From assembly GCA_001800905.1 (NCBI GenBank), contig MGWH01000006.1:1-64000 (forward strand): a stretch of DNA of 64,000 nucleotides, in the 5' to 3' direction. Position 1 is the first letter of the stretch. Each line of letters opens with the position of its first letter. This DNA is from Flavobacteria bacterium GWA2_35_26 (GTDB lineage: Bacteria > Bacteroidota > Bacteroidia > Flavobacteriales > Flavobacteriaceae). Below the pieces are notes generated by a model, which saw nothing but the letters and a program-made list of their open reading frames with translations, did not search any database and had not been told where the DNA came from. The translations under genes and the position numbers were made by a program. This document shows, in pieces, positions 18,350 through 28,524 of this stretch.

Positions 18350-19390
18350 ATGAAAGAAGAAATAAATGCTCTTAATTCGGTTTTAGATTTGATAGGTAAT
18401 ACACCTCTTATCAAGCTAAAAAAAGTAACTGAAGGAATAGAAGGTAACTTTTATGCTAAGGTTGAGGCATTTAACCCAGGTCACTCCTCCAAAGACAGAA
18501 TTGCACTTTATATTATTGAACAAGCTGAGAAGCAAGGAATTCTTACTCCAGGCGATACTATTGTAGAAACTACTTCCGGAAATACGGGTTTCAGTTTGGC
18601 CATGGTGAGTATCATTAAAGGGTACAATTGTATTCTTGCGGTGAGTTCAAAATCATCCAAAGATAAAATCGATATGCTTCGTGCGATGGGAGCCAAGGTA
18701 TATGTTTGTCCTGCACACGTTTCAGCAGATGATGAGCGTTCCTATTATAGTGTTGCTAAACGTTTGCACGAAGAAACTAAAGGTTCGGTATACATCAACC
18801 AATATTTTAATCAATTGAATTTTGATGCTCATTATTTGAGTACAGGACCTGAAATTTGGAATCAAACCAACGGAAAAATCACCCATCTTGTAGCTTGTAG
18901 TGGAACAGGAGGAACTATTTCGGGGACAGCTAAATATTTGAAAGAACAAAATCCCAATATTAAAATTTTAGGAGTAGATGCTTTTGGTTCCGTATTGAAA
19001 AAATACCACGAAACAAGAGAATTTGATAAAGACGAAATCTATCCGTACCGTATTGAAGGTTTGGGTAAAAACTTAATACCATCGGTTACTGATTTTGATG
19101 TAATCGATAAATTCATGAAAGTAACTGACGAAGAAAGTGCACATGCTACTCGTGAGTTAGCTAGAACAGAAGGTTTGTTTGTGGGGTATACCTCGGGCGC
19201 TGTACTTCAAGCGATTAAGCAATATGCTGACGAAGGTGAGTTTACATCAGAGAGTAACGTAATTGCTATATTCCCAGATCATGGATCTCGTTATATGAGT
19301 AAAGTATTTAGTGATGACTGGATGAATGAACAAGGATTCTTTGATAGTGTTAATGAAGAAGAAGCGCAAAAAATAGAATTTATTAAGTAA
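18350..19390 (+). CDS. Cysteine synthase / cystathionine beta-synthase family enzyme
   Basis: A 346-aa fold-type II PLP enzyme. GNTPLIKL begins the domain, HSSKDR holds the PLP lysine, TTSGNTG binds the substrate carboxylate and [14 protein letters not shown] binds the phosphate. The active-site details and C-terminal extension ([11 protein letters not shown]) resemble cystathionine beta-synthases more than CysK, but no regulatory CBS pair follows. It would condense serine or O-acetylserine with homocysteine or sulfide. Whether it serves cysteine synthesis or transsulfuration cannot be settled here. Cytosolic, monocistronic. Confidence 0.85.
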   Translation: MKEEINALNSVLDLIGNTPLIKLKKVTEGIEGNFYAKVEAFNPGHSSKDRIALYIIEQAEKQGILTPGDTIVETTSGNTGFSLAMVSIIKGYNCILAVSSKSSKDKIDMLRAMGAKVYVCPAHVSADDERSYYSVAKRLHEETKGSVYINQYFNQLNFDAHYLSTGPEIWNQTNGKITHLVACSGTGGTISGTAKYLKEQNPNIKILGVDAFGSVLKKYHETREFDKDEIYPYRIEGLGKNLIPSVTDFDVIDKFMKVTDEESAHATRELARTEGLFVGYTSGAVLQAIKQYADEGEFTSESNVIAIFPDHGSRYMSKVFSDDWMNEQGFFDSVNEEEAQKIEFIK

Positions 19391-19411
19391 TAATTCTAAG
19401 TTTACAACATA

Positions 19412-19443
19412 AAAAAAACTCTCGAGAAATCGAGAGTTTTTTA
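19412..19443. terminator. Bidirectional terminator
   Basis: AAAACTCTCGA pairs with TCGAGAGTTTT across a GAAA tetraloop, with A/T runs on both sides. It separates convergent genes. Confidence 0.88.
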
Positions 19444-19462
19444 TTTTTATAGGATATACAAT

Positions 19463-20173
19463 TTATTCTTCCATCGTATGATATACGTTCATTACATCAT
19501 CATCTTCTTCTAATTTTTCGATCAATTTTTCCACATCAGCGACTTGATCTTCAGTTAGCTTTTTAGTTATTTGTGGAATTCTTTCAAATCCTGAAGATAA
19601 AATATCTAAACCTCTGTTTTCTAATTCTTTTTGAATCGTTCCAAAACTTCCAAAAGGCGCATAGATTAAAATTCCGTCTTCGTCTTCAAATACTTCTTCG
19701 GCACCAAAATCAATAAATTCTAATTCCAATTCTTCTGGATCCAATCCTTCTTTTGGTACGCGGAAGTTACAGGTATGGTCAAACATAAATTCAACTGAAC
19801 CTTGTGTTCCCATGGTTCCATTGCATTTGTTGAAATACGAACGCACATTGGCAACAGTTCTATTATTATTATCAGTAGCGGTTTCAATTAGAAGCGCAAT
19901 TCCGTGAGGTGCATAGCCTTCAAACAAAACCTCTTTGTAGTTTGCTGTATCTTTATCAGTTGCTTTTTTTATCGCGCGTTCTACATTGTCTTTAGGCATA
20001 TTGGCTGCCTTCGCATTTTGTATTACCGCTCTTAATCGTGAGTTGGCATCTGGATTTGGTCCTCCTTCTTTTACTGCCATTACGATGTCTTTACCAATTC
20101 TGGTAAAGGCCTTGGCCATTGCTGACCAACGTTTCATTTTTCTTCCTTTTCTAAATTCGAAAGCTCTTCCCAT
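19463..20173 (-). CDS. YebC/PmpR family translation factor/regulator
   Basis: A 236-aa YebC-family protein. Start MGRAFEFRKGRKMKRWSAMAKAFTR is the conserved N-terminus; NSRLRAVIQNAKAANMPKDN and FEGYAPHGIALLIE are family signatures. Three domains are expected: an N-terminal helical bundle, then two alpha/beta domains. Family members were named as DNA-binding regulators, and more recent work links them to easing translation of proline-rich sequences. It has its own full-consensus promoter and is not beside ruvC, its common partner elsewhere. Confidence 0.92.
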   Translation of the reverse strand: MGRAFEFRKGRKMKRWSAMAKAFTRIGKDIVMAVKEGGPNPDANSRLRAVIQNAKAANMPKDNVERAIKKATDKDTANYKEVLFEGYAPHGIALLIETATDNNNRTVANVRSYFNKCNGTMGTQGSVEFMFDHTCNFRVPKEGLDPEELELEFIDFGAEEVFEDEDGILIYAPFGSFGTIQKELENRGLDILSSGFERIPQITKKLTEDQVADVEKLIEKLEEDDDVMNVYHTMEE

Positions 20174-20194
20174 TACTAATATTTTTTAACGGTG

Positions 20195-20224
20195 CAAAAA
20201 TAGTATTATTTTGCGTTTTTACAA
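20195..20224 (-). promoter_or_regulatory. Promoter of the yebC-family gene
   Basis: On the minus strand TTG (20222-20224), 19 nt, then TATTTTTG (20195-20202): the exact ideal spacing for Bacteroidota housekeeping promoters. It lies 22 nt before the ATG. Confidence 0.7.
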
Positions 20225-20230
20225 TCCTTG

Positions 20231-21313
20231 TTATTTTTTATAAAATGGTAGTTTAACCACTTTGGCAGGCACATCATTTTTACGAATTCGAATATAGATA
20301 TCCCTATCTACACCACTGAATGCTGCGCTTACATAACCCAAACCAATTCCTTTGTTCATAGAGGGCGACATGGTTCCAGAAGTAACAATTCCTATAACAT
20401 TTCCAGCAGCATCTACAATTTCGTAATCGTGTCTTGGCACCGCACGCTCTTGCATTTCAAATCCCACTAATTTTTTAGTAACTCCCGCTTCTTTTTGCGC
20501 TTTTAAATTAGCAGAATTGGTAAATTCTTTATTGAATTTGGTAATCCAACCCAATCCCGCTTCTAAAGGCGAAGTAGTATCGTTGATGTCGTTTCCGTAC
20601 AAACAGAATCCCATTTCTAAACGTAAGGTATCGCGAGCAGCCAAACCAATCGGTTGAATGTTGAATGCTTTTCCAGCTTCAAAAACGGCATTCCAAATGT
20701 GTTCTACATCGGCATTTTTACAATAAATTTCAAATCCTCCCGCTCCAGTATAACCCGTTGCTGAGATGATCACCTCATTGATTCCTGCAAAATCACCAAT
20801 TTGAAAATGGTAGTATTCTATTTGTGCCAAATCCAATGACGACAAACTTTGCATGGCTTCTACCGCTTTTGGTCCTTGAATTGCTAATAAGGAGTAGTCA
20901 TCAGAGAGGTTTTTCATCTCCACTCCCAAATCATTATGACTGCTAATCCAGTTCCAATCTTTTTCAATATTAGATGCATTTACTACTAAAAGATACTCGT
21001 CTTCTTTCATTTTGTACACCAATAAATCATCTACAATTCCACCTTCGGCATTGGGTAAACATGAATATTGCGCTCTTCCGATAGTTAGGGTAGCGGCATC
21101 GTTAGAAGTTACTTTTTGGATCAATGCCAAGGCATTAGGTCCAGAAAGCAAAAACTCTCCCATATGCGATACATCAAATACGCCTACGCCAGTGCGAACA
21201 ATTTCGTGTTCAGCATTTACCCCTTCGTAAAGAATGGGCATATTGTATCCGGCAAACGGAAGCATTTTGGCTCCCAAACTTTCGTGAATGTGCGTTAAAG
21301 CAGTATTTTTCAT
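20231..21313 (-). CDS. gcvT: Glycine cleavage system T protein (aminomethyltransferase)
   Basis: A 360-aa GcvT, which moves the aminomethyl carbon from lipoyl-GcvH to tetrahydrofolate, releasing ammonia. [28 protein letters not shown] (with the functional Asp region) and [13 protein letters not shown] are conserved folate- and substrate-binding segments; the Arg in [17 protein letters not shown] is present. The C-terminal beta-barrel holds [19 protein letters not shown]. gcvH and gcvP are not adjacent. With ltaE (threonine to glycine) and L-serine dehydratase in the window it belongs to one-carbon/glycine metabolism, but the genes are not linked in an operon. Confidence 0.95.
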   Translation of the reverse strand: MKNTALTHIHESLGAKMLPFAGYNMPILYEGVNAEHEIVRTGVGVFDVSHMGEFLLSGPNALALIQKVTSNDAATLTIGRAQYSCLPNAEGGIVDDLLVYKMKEDEYLLVVNASNIEKDWNWISSHNDLGVEMKNLSDDYSLLAIQGPKAVEAMQSLSSLDLAQIEYYHFQIGDFAGINEVIISATGYTGAGGFEIYCKNADVEHIWNAVFEAGKAFNIQPIGLAARDTLRLEMGFCLYGNDINDTTSPLEAGLGWITKFNKEFTNSANLKAQKEAGVTKKLVGFEMQERAVPRHDYEIVDAAGNVIGIVTSGTMSPSMNKGIGLGYVSAAFSGVDRDIYIRIRKNDVPAKVVKLPFYKK

Positions 21314-21463
21314 GGTGATTGAAGTAATTTTTTGATGGCGCTAATTTATTGCTTTTTTATGGAGTGGCAAAAAATAAGCGAATCGGATTTTGAACGTTTT
21401 AAAATTTTAAAAAGTTGAAAAAATTTTAATTGTGGGGATATTGTGGGTATTATTTTAAATATA

Positions 21464-21491
21464 AAAACCCGAAACTTTCGTTTCGGGTTTC
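21464..21491 (-). terminator. Terminator of tRNA-Ser
   Basis: AAACCCGAAA (left) pairs with TTTCGGGTTT (right) over a 6-nt loop. On the minus strand it is followed by TTTTTATATTT. It starts 6 bp after the mature tRNA 3' end. Confidence 0.8.
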
Positions 21492-21497
21492 CTGTTG

Positions 21498-21582
21498 CGG
21501 AGAAAGAGGGATTCGAACCCCCGGACCTGTTACAGTCAACAGTTTTCAAGACTGCCGCATTCGACCGCTCTGCCATTTCTCC
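21498..21582 (-). tRNA. tRNA-Ser (anticodon UGA)
   Basis: An 85-nt class II tRNA with a long variable arm. Acceptor GGAGAAA pairs with TTTCTCC and the discriminator is G. The anticodon loop CTTGAAA gives UGA (plus-strand 21546-21548), which reads UCA and other UCN serine codons. The T arm GGGGTTCGAATCCC is normal. CCA is not encoded and must be added after transcription. Confidence 0.96.
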
Positions 21583-21738
21583 AATAAGTTGCTCCCATTT
21601 TCTGGTTGCGAGTGCAAATATAACTGCTTTTTTTGGTTATGCAAATCTATTTGAATAAAAAACGCATCAATTTTGAAGTCGTTTTTTTAATTGTTTCATT
21701 TTCTTTGATTTAGAAAATAATTATTTTCGGCATTGCTT

Positions 21739-22872
21739 TTAATAATTGACGTGTTCAATAATTTCTAGACCGTAACCAATCATACCCACACGTTTGCTTT
21801 GGCTTGTATTAGTCACCAATCTGATTTTTGAAATGTCCAAATCGTGCAAAATTTGTGCGCCAATACCAAAATCTTTGGTGTCAATAATTATACGTGGCGC
21901 TTTCATTTCGCCTTCGGTTTGTAGTTGTTTCAATTCGGATATACGACTTAATAAATTCACTGACTGCATGTCTTGGTTGATGAAGATCACAGCGCCTTTG
22001 CCATGCTCATTAATGGTTTGGAACATTTTATCCAAATGCAGTTCTGCATTGTGCGTTAAAGTACCCAATAAGTCATTATTCACTTGCGATGAGTTGATTC
22101 GTGTTAAAACAGGTTCGCCCAAATTCCAAGTGCCCTTAGTCAAAGCAATATGAACTTGTTTGTTCGTTGTTTGTTCGTAAGCACGCAGTCTGAAAGTGCC
22201 AAAACGCGTTTCGATATCAAAGTCTTCTTTTTTCACAATTAAACTGTCGTGTTGCACGCGGTAGGCCACTAAATCTTCTATCGAAACTAATTTTAAATTG
22301 AATTTTTTAGCGACTTTAACCAGTTGGGGTAGGCGCGCCATAGAGCCGTCTTCGTTCATGATTTCTACAATCACTCCCGCCGACTTGAACCCTGCCAATC
22401 TTGCAAAGTCAATTGCGGCCTCTGTATGCCCCGTTCTTCGCAACACACCACCTTGTTTGGCAATTAACGGAAAAATATGTCCTGGACGTGCCAAATCGTG
22501 TGGTTTAGTATCAGGATTAACTAATGACAAAATAGTTTTGGCTCTATCCGCTGCTGAAATACCAGTGGTTACACCGTTGCCTCTTAAATCTACCGAAACG
22601 GTAAAGGCAGTTTCCATTGGATCAGTATTGTTATTTACCATAACGTGCAGGCCTAATTCTTTACATCGGCTTTCCGTTAAAGGTGCACAGATCAATCCAC
22701 GTCCGTGAGTCGCCATGAAATTGATCATCTCAGGGGTTACTTTTTCGGCTGCAGCCAAGAAATCGCCTTCGTTTTCACGGTTTTCATCATCTACTACGAT
22801 AATTACTTTGCCTTGGCGAATGTCTTCGATGGCTTCTTCGATGGTATTGAGTTGTATTTTTGTCGTAGTCAT
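21739..22872 (-). CDS. ribB: 3,4-dihydroxy-2-butanone-4-phosphate synthase with degenerate GTP cyclohydrolase II domain
   Basis: A 377-aa protein laid out like RibBA. The N-terminal half (~1-205) is an intact DHBP synthase making the four-carbon riboflavin precursor from ribulose-5-[24 protein letters not shown] and [17 protein letters not shown] are present. The C-terminal half aligns with GTP cyclohydrolase II but has lost the zinc ligands: HSEC...RCDC of active enzymes reads NSSQ...THNA. The catalytic HRQEGR segment reads INQDMQ. It is thus likely monofunctional, like the RibBX type, and a separate ribA is expected elsewhere. Last gene of the tpx-to-ribB operon, 5 bp after lptF/G. Confidence 0.9.
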   Translation of the reverse strand: MTTTKIQLNTIEEAIEDIRQGKVIIVVDDENRENEGDFLAAAEKVTPEMINFMATHGRGLICAPLTESRCKELGLHVMVNNNTDPMETAFTVSVDLRGNGVTTGISAADRAKTILSLVNPDTKPHDLARPGHIFPLIAKQGGVLRRTGHTEAAIDFARLAGFKSAGVIVEIMNEDGSMARLPQLVKVAKKFNLKLVSIEDLVAYRVQHDSLIVKKEDFDIETRFGTFRLRAYEQTTNKQVHIALTKGTWNLGEPVLTRINSSQVNNDLLGTLTHNAELHLDKMFQTINEHGKGAVIFINQDMQSVNLLSRISELKQLQTEGEMKAPRIIIDTKDFGIGAQILHDLDISKIRLVTNTSQSKRVGMIGYGLEIIEHVNY

Positions 22873-22877
22873 GGTAG

Positions 22878-24314
22878 TTATTTTTGGGGAACTATTTTTT
22901 TAATAAATTGTTGAATAGGCGCTAAAATTATGTCCAAATTAATTAAACCTATATCGTTAGTCGCGCGATAGGTCAATAAAACGGCTAATGGCGTCAGTAC
23001 TAATGAGGACATCCAAGAGCCTAAAAATGGAGTTAAGCCACCTTCTTCGGCTAGTTTTTTTCCAAAGGTATTGGCAAAATGGAAGGAGATGAAAATTAAC
23101 ATGGCGAAAACCACGGGTAATCCTAGACCTCCTTTTCTAATAATGGCTCCTAAAGGGGCTCCTATAAAAAACATCAAGAAACAAGCAAACGCAATGACGA
23201 ATTTATCATACAAGGCGATCAAATGCCCGTTGATGTTAATTTGCTTGGATTTAAATTCTGTATTTGAGGTTTCAAGGGAGTATTTAACACTTTCGAGATT
23301 GCTAGTGGCTAAATTTAAAATATCCAATTGTTGGTTGGAATTAAAATACGCTAGCAGGTTTGGATTGAATTTTTTCTTAGGTTTTTTAATTTTTACTTCG
23401 GGTTGAGTCGATTTTTGAAATCCAACTCTTTGAGTAATATTATCGGTGTAGGAAGTGATATCCGTCTTGTAATTTTTTTGTAATGAATCAATAGTATAGC
23501 GTAATTCATTAGTAGTTAACATGGTATTGGTATTGGTAATGTTTTCATTATCTACATCAATCTTATTGAACTCCGAAATGTCGATGTTTATGATATTCTT
23601 TTTAAAAGATGTTTTAACGAAAGGCATTTTGGGACGGTCTTCATAGTTTTTAGGAAGAATGTCTTCATAATAATTCCCGTCATTTAAAATAAGTTGAAGG
23701 GTATTCGAATCTTTGCTACTTACCAATTTTCCTTTTTTGGCTTTAATTACAATTCGACTACCATCGCCTAACTCTGATTTTTTATGAATGGTAATTCCAG
23801 TTAGGTTCTCTCCATTTTCCCCCGATTTTTTATTGACCTTAATGTTATAAACACCAACATCACTAAATTGTCCTTCGGCAATAGCCAAAGCGGGTTTGGC
23901 TTGCGCAATGTTTTTTCTGAAATTGATGAATTTATATTCGGCATAGGGGATAACACTATTGGCAAACAAAAAAGCAGCAATACTTAAAAAAACAACAAAC
24001 AAAAATAAGGGTTGTAATGCACGGCGTAAGGAGATACCCGCCGATTTCATAGCGGCCAATTCGTAGTTCTCAGACAAATCACCAAAAGACATGATGGAAG
24101 CTAAGAGTATAGAAAGTGGCAAAACCAGCGGAACCAATCGCGGCATAGAAAAAAGTAAAAATTTGAACACCATAGAAATATCCAAATCTTTACCAGCCAA
24201 TTCAGCAATAAGCAGCCAAACGGTTTGCAAAATGAATATAAAAAAAAGGATTACAAATACCACAGTAAATGTAATCAGGAAAGTTTTTAAAATGTATTTG
24301 TCAATTATTTTCAC
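22878..24314 (-). CDS. LptF/LptG family LPS-export permease
   Basis: A 478-aa inner-membrane protein of the YjgP/YjgQ family, part of the LptB2FG transporter that extracts lipopolysaccharide for transport to the outer membrane. Three N-terminal helices ([54 protein letters not shown]), a periplasmic beta-jellyroll (~125-350, longer than in E. coli) and three C-terminal helices fit the fold. LptF and LptG cannot be told apart by eye. It lies between lolA and ribB with gaps of 7 and 5 bp, so it is co-transcribed. Confidence 0.9.
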   Translation of the reverse strand: MKIIDKYILKTFLITFTVVFVILFFIFILQTVWLLIAELAGKDLDISMVFKFLLFSMPRLVPLVLPLSILLASIMSFGDLSENYELAAMKSAGISLRRALQPLFLFVVFLSIAAFLFANSVIPYAEYKFINFRKNIAQAKPALAIAEGQFSDVGVYNIKVNKKSGENGENLTGITIHKKSELGDGSRIVIKAKKGKLVSSKDSNTLQLILNDGNYYEDILPKNYEDRPKMPFVKTSFKKNIINIDISEFNKIDVDNENITNTNTMLTTNELRYTIDSLQKNYKTDITSYTDNITQRVGFQKSTQPEVKIKKPKKKFNPNLLAYFNSNQQLDILNLATSNLESVKYSLETSNTEFKSKQININGHLIALYDKFVIAFACFLMFFIGAPLGAIIRKGGLGLPVVFAMLIFISFHFANTFGKKLAEEGGLTPFLGSWMSSLVLTPLAVLLTYRATNDIGLINLDIILAPIQQFIKKIVPQK

Positions 24315-24321
24315 CTAGGAA

Positions 24322-24978
24322 TTAATCTAATGAATTGATGTAGTAATTGGGATATTTACTCTTGACAAAGGTAAATTGATTTTTCGACAAAGGTAGATTG
24401 GTTTTAAAAGAATTAACAGTCAAGGTGGTTTTGGTTCCTTTTTTACCAATTTCGATTAAATTGTAAATCTGTTTAGTTTGGCTGTCAATTCCCAATAATA
24501 TTTCTTTTCGTTGGTCCTTTGAGCTCATTGGCACTAATTTTACGTACTGAATTTTTTTACCTTTTATAGTAGTGGCCTGGTCTAAGGTATATTTGTAACC
24601 TGAATTGAAAAAGGTCAACATTTTAGAAGGTGTTACTGCGGTATTGTCGTTTTCGTCAACTTTAGAAATGGTGATTTCTTCATCTTCAGGAACGATAGTG
24701 TAGGTTTTTTTTCCGTCGAATAGTTTAGTAACTCCCATAAAGTTCAACACATATTGGTCTCCCTTTAATATCACATTTCCTTTGCTGTCTTGATTGATGT
24801 TCTCTTTTGCGTTTGAAAGCGAATACTTAAAATCAATAGTAATGGAACTGTAGCCTTTTACTTTAGCCGAAACTTGATCTAAAAGCGCTTTGGCTTTTTT
24901 GTCTTGCGCTTGGATTGAAATACTGAAAATAAATGCAGCACTTAACAACAAAGTTCTAATAATAGTTTTGTTTTGCAT
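24322..24978 (-). CDS. lolA: LolA-like outer-membrane lipoprotein carrier protein
   Basis: A 218-aa periplasmic protein. ATG 24978 (MQNKTIIRTLLLSAAFIFSISIQAQ) begins a clear Sec signal peptide; the longer open frame runs into ftsK and is rejected. The mature part has the LolA pattern: AKALLDQVSAKVKGYSSITIDFKY, a DGKKTYTIVPEDEEITIS segment and alternating beta strands of an open barrel. It carries lipoproteins from the inner to the outer membrane. It starts 7 bp after ftsK ends and stops 7 bp before lptF/G, placing lipoprotein and LPS export in the same operon. Confidence 0.88.
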   Translation of the reverse strand: MQNKTIIRTLLLSAAFIFSISIQAQDKKAKALLDQVSAKVKGYSSITIDFKYSLSNAKENINQDSKGNVILKGDQYVLNFMGVTKLFDGKKTYTIVPEDEEITISKVDENDNTAVTPSKMLTFFNSGYKYTLDQATTIKGKKIQYVKLVPMSSKDQRKEILLGIDSQTKQIYNLIEIGKKGTKTTLTVNSFKTNLPLSKNQFTFVKSKYPNYYINSLD

Positions 24979-24985
24979 TGGAGTA

Positions 24986-27454
24986 TTAATTTTGTTCGTT
25001 GTTGAAAAATTCATCCAGCGCCACCATATCAGAAATGTTGACATTACGCGCTTTACTTCCTTCAAAAGGCCCAACAATTCCAGCAGCTTCTAATTGATCA
25101 ATTAAACGACCAGCTCTGTTGTAACCTAATTTTAGTTTGCGTTGCAATAACGAAGCAGATCCTTGTTGTGCATTGACAATTATTTCAGCAGCTTCTCTAA
25201 ATAAAGAATCGCGCTCAGAGATGTCAAAATCCAAATTGATGCCTGATTCTTCTCCCACAAATTCAGGAAGAAGATAAGCAGTAGCATACGCTTTTTGCGA
25301 ACCAATGAATTCTGTAATTCTTTCTACCTCAGGAGTATCAATAAATGCACATTGAACACGTACGACATCATTACCATTAGAATACAATAAATCACCGCGA
25401 CCGATCAATTGATCAGCACCTTGAGTATCCAAAATGGTCCTAGAATCAATTTTTGAAGTTACTCTAAATGCAATACGAGCAGGGAAGTTGGCTTTGATTA
25501 AACCTGTAATTACGTTTACCGATGGACGTTGCGTAGCAATGATTAAGTGAATTCCAATCGCGCGCGCTAATTGTGCTAAACGTGCAATAGGCACTTCGAC
25601 TTCTTTACCTGCAGTCATAATCAAATCGGCAAACTCATCGACTACCAAAACGATGTAGGGTAAAAATCGGTGACCGTTTTCAGGATTTAATTTTCTTGCT
25701 TTGAATTTGTCGTTGTATTCTTTGATGTTACGCACCATTGCATCTTTCAACAAAGAATAGCGGTTGTCCATCTCTACGCAAAGCGAATTCAATGTGTTGA
25801 CTACTTTAGCATTATCAGTGATAATAGCATCATCACAATCCGGTAACTTAGCTAAATAATGTCTTTCAATTTTATTGAAAAGCGTTAATTCTACTTTCTT
25901 TGGGTCTACCAAAACGAATTTTACTTCAGCAGGATGTTTTTTGTACAAAAGCGAAGTCAAAACGGCATTCAATCCAACCGATTTTCCTTGACCAGTAGCA
26001 CCCGCCATTAAAAGGTGAGGCATTTTGGCCAAATCCACCACAAAGGTTTCATTAGAAATGGTTTTACCCAAAGCGATAGGTAATTCCATTTCGGCTTCTT
26101 GGAATTTGGCAGAACCAATGGCACTTTTCATAGAAACCATAGTTGGATTCTTGTTAGGTACCTCAATACCGATGGTTCCTTTTCCTGGGATAGGAGCGAT
26201 AATACGAATACCAAGAGCAGAAAGAGATAAAGCAATATCGTCTTCTAAGCTTTTGATTTTAGAAATACGAATTCCAGCTTCAGGAACGATTTCATATAGC
26301 GTTACCGATGGACCAACGGTAGCTTTGATCTGTGCAATTTCAATTTTGTAGTTACGAAGTGTATCTACAATTTTGTTTTTATTTTCTTCTAATTCTTCTT
26401 GATTGATTGTAATTCCGCCACTTGAATACTCTTTTAATAAATCAATGGTTGGGAATTTATAGTTGGATAATTCCAAGGTAGGGTCAAACAAGCCAAAATC
26501 AGCTACTAAGCGCGATGCTAAATTTTCTTCAACGATATCTTCTTCTTCTGCCTTTTCAATTACAAAAGCTTCATCGCTTGTTGTGATGATGATAGGTTCT
26601 TTTGAAACGGCAGGGGGAGTAGTAAACGATTGTGTTACAATAGGCTCTACAATCGGTTTGGGTAAGGTATCCAAATTGATCTCAGAAGACGAACTAATGG
26701 TTGGTTTTAGAGCTTCTTTGTTAATTTCAAATTGGGAAGTAGTTGATTTCAAATGAATATTTTCTAATTCATCGTCATTTTCTTCTTCCAATGGTGTAAG
26801 AGGTAATGGAGTAATATTCTCCTGAGTTTCCTCAAATTTTTCAGCAGTCGCTGTTATTTTAGATTCGATTTCTTTTTTTGAATTTTCAATAAAATTGTGA
26901 ATAGATTCAGGCGAAACTTTAATTTTAAAAATCAAATAAATTACCAATCCGAAGATTAACACTAGTAACGTTCCTGTTTTTCCAATATAATCTTGCGAAA
27001 GCAAATTCATTTCATAACCAATGACCCCACCTAATTCAGGTGCTGAAGTAGCAAAGAATCCAAAGATGATTGAAACTACAATCATGGCAAATAAATCCCA
27101 AAACCAAGTAGATCGCAATTTACTTAGCGGTAATCCTAAAAATAAATACAAACCAGTTAAGAAAAACAAACGTACAAATAAGAAGGAAGCTACACCAAAA
27201 CCTTGGTATACGATCAGATCAGCCACATAGGCGCCAATTTTTCCTAACCAATTGGACACCTCAGTATTTCTATTAGCTAATTGATCAACTGCACTTTGAT
27301 CGGCTTGACCGTGTAGGTAAAACGAAATAAATGCAACTAACAAAGCAATTGAAAATAAAACCAAAAGGCTTCCAATTACAATTTTATATTCTTTTGATAA
27401 TTTCCAAGATCTTTTCTCGCTAAGATCGGATTCGCTTTTTATTTTCTTTGCCAT
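24986..27454 (-). CDS. ftsK: DNA translocase FtsK/SpoIIIE
   Basis: An 822-aa septal DNA pump that moves chromosome ends during division. The N-terminus has four membrane segments (~25-180), then a Glu/Thr-rich linker (~200-330), then the alpha/beta motor with Walker A GATGQGKSVGLN and Walker B VVDEFADLIMTAG. A C-terminal gamma winged helix (ERDSLFREAAEIIV ... LQRKLKLGYNRAGRLID) reads KOPS-like sites. The length is typical for Bacteroidota. Tight spacing with dgk (24 bp) and lolA (7 bp) shows a shared transcript. Confidence 0.96.
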   Translation of the reverse strand: MAKKIKSESDLSEKRSWKLSKEYKIVIGSLLVLFSIALLVAFISFYLHGQADQSAVDQLANRNTEVSNWLGKIGAYVADLIVYQGFGVASFLFVRLFFLTGLYLFLGLPLSKLRSTWFWDLFAMIVVSIIFGFFATSAPELGGVIGYEMNLLSQDYIGKTGTLLVLIFGLVIYLIFKIKVSPESIHNFIENSKKEIESKITATAEKFEETQENITPLPLTPLEEENDDELENIHLKSTTSQFEINKEALKPTISSSSEINLDTLPKPIVEPIVTQSFTTPPAVSKEPIIITTSDEAFVIEKAEEEDIVEENLASRLVADFGLFDPTLELSNYKFPTIDLLKEYSSGGITINQEELEENKNKIVDTLRNYKIEIAQIKATVGPSVTLYEIVPEAGIRISKIKSLEDDIALSLSALGIRIIAPIPGKGTIGIEVPNKNPTMVSMKSAIGSAKFQEAEMELPIALGKTISNETFVVDLAKMPHLLMAGATGQGKSVGLNAVLTSLLYKKHPAEVKFVLVDPKKVELTLFNKIERHYLAKLPDCDDAIITDNAKVVNTLNSLCVEMDNRYSLLKDAMVRNIKEYNDKFKARKLNPENGHRFLPYIVLVVDEFADLIMTAGKEVEVPIARLAQLARAIGIHLIIATQRPSVNVITGLIKANFPARIAFRVTSKIDSRTILDTQGADQLIGRGDLLYSNGNDVVRVQCAFIDTPEVERITEFIGSQKAYATAYLLPEFVGEESGINLDFDISERDSLFREAAEIIVNAQQGSASLLQRKLKLGYNRAGRLIDQLEAAGIVGPFEGSKARNVNISDMVALDEFFNNEQN

Positions 27455-27478
27455 TCTTCTTTTTGAAAACTAGTAAAT

Positions 27479-27850
27479 TTAGAATTTTGGTACATAAATG
27501 ATTGCACCAATCACTATTGCAGTTAAGGCAGCAAAAAATACGGCACCTGCTGCAATGTCTTTAATAAAGCCAATTCGCTCGTGAAACTCTGGATGAATAA
27601 AATCAGCTACTTTTTCAACAGCGGTATTCAATCCTTCAACACTCATAACTAATCCGATGGCGAAGACTTGGAAAAGCCATTCAGTGGTAGTAATGTTAAA
27701 ATAAAAACCAGCAATAGTCATCAAAATCCCGATAGAAAATTGAGTCATTACACTGTGTTCGGTGGTTATTAATTTGAAAGCACCTTTATAAGCAAAGGTG
27801 ACACTTTTTAATCTTCCTGAAACAAATCGGTTGTCTTTTTGAAACTCCAT
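27479..27850 (-). CDS. Diacylglycerol/undecaprenol kinase family membrane protein
   Basis: A 123-aa small membrane kinase of the DgkA family with three helices. The active-site signature EGLNTAVEKVADFIHPEFH is present; the N-terminal RLKSVTFAYKGA segment is the usual amphipathic start. Family members phosphorylate diacylglycerol in proteobacteria or undecaprenol in Gram-positives; the substrate here is unproven. It lies 10 bp after tpx and 24 bp before ftsK. Confidence 0.88.
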   Translation of the reverse strand: MEFQKDNRFVSGRLKSVTFAYKGAFKLITTEHSVMTQFSIGILMTIAGFYFNITTTEWLFQVFAIGLVMSVEGLNTAVEKVADFIHPEFHERIGFIKDIAAGAVFFAALTAIVIGAIIYVPKF

Positions 27851-27860
27851 TAATTAAATA

Positions 27861-28358
27861 TTAAAGTACCGCTAATGCAGCTTCGTAATTAGGTTCGTCT
27901 GCAATTTCTTGCACTTGTTCTGTATGTAGAATTGTTCCTTTCTCGTCGATAACAATGACTACTCTAGAGTGTAAACCAGCTAATACACCATCAATAATTT
28001 CTAAACCGTTTGTTTTTCCAAAACTTCCGTCTTTAAAATCCGATAGATTTTCAACGTTTTCTATTCCTTCAGCACCACAAAAACGTTTTTGAGCAAAAGG
28101 TAAATCTCTTGAGATACAAAGCACTACGGTATTGTTTAGATTGGCAGCTGTAGCATTGAATTTTCTAACAGAAGCAGCACAAGTTCCAGTATCGATACTT
28201 GGAAAAATATTGAAGACTACTTTTTTACCAGCATAATCAGCTAAAGTTGCTATAGATAGATCAGTTTTTACTAATTTAAAATCAGCTAATTGTGAACCTG
28301 TTTTTGGTAATTCACCTGAAGTGTTTATTGGATTTCCGCCTAATGTTATAGATGACAT
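27861..28358 (-). CDS. tpx: Thiol peroxidase (2-Cys peroxiredoxin, Tpx type)
   Basis: A 165-aa Tpx that reduces hydroperoxides using thioredoxin. The peroxidatic Cys60 lies in FPSIDTGTCAASVRKF and the resolving Cys in PFAQKRFCGAEG, about residue 94, the normal Tpx spacing. N-terminal SITLGGNPINTSGELP is conserved. It is the first gene of a six-gene leftward run (tpx-dgk-ftsK-lolA-lptF/G-ribB) and lies downstream of, but separated by a terminator from, the peroxiredoxin-thioredoxin operon. Confidence 0.95.
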   Translation of the reverse strand: MSSITLGGNPINTSGELPKTGSQLADFKLVKTDLSIATLADYAGKKVVFNIFPSIDTGTCAASVRKFNATAANLNNTVVLCISRDLPFAQKRFCGAEGIENVENLSDFKDGSFGKTNGLEIIDGVLAGLHSRVVIVIDEKGTILHTEQVQEIADEPNYEAALAVL

Positions 28359-28381
28359 AATATGTGTTTTTAATTGAGTTC

Positions 28382-28389
28382 CAAAAGTA
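28382..28389 (-). promoter_or_regulatory. Candidate -7 element for tpx
   Basis: The minus strand reads TACTTTTG (TAnnTTTG), 23 nt before the tpx ATG. No well-spaced TTG box seen. Confidence 0.45.
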
Positions 28390-28461
28390 TGAAAATTTAT
28401 TCAAATTTTAGATTGAAGTGGCACTTTTTGTATTGATTCGGTGATGATACTCTTGCTATTG

Positions 28462-28500
28462 TAAATAAAAAAAACGCACTCAATAGGAGTACGTTCTTTT
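28462..28500 (-). terminator. Terminator of the peroxiredoxin-thioredoxin operon
   Basis: AACG-ACTC and GAGT-CGTT form a stem with one mismatch (28473-28495). On the minus strand it is followed by TTTTTTTTATTT. It is 25 bp past the DUF6952 gene stop. Confidence 0.75.
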
Positions 28501-28524
28501 TCAACTTGTTTAAAGGAATTTTAG

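Noticed and set aside
21739..22872. Bifunctional RibBA annotation
   Set aside because: The GTP cyclohydrolase II half has lost its zinc cysteines and catalytic loop, so only the RibB activity is supported.
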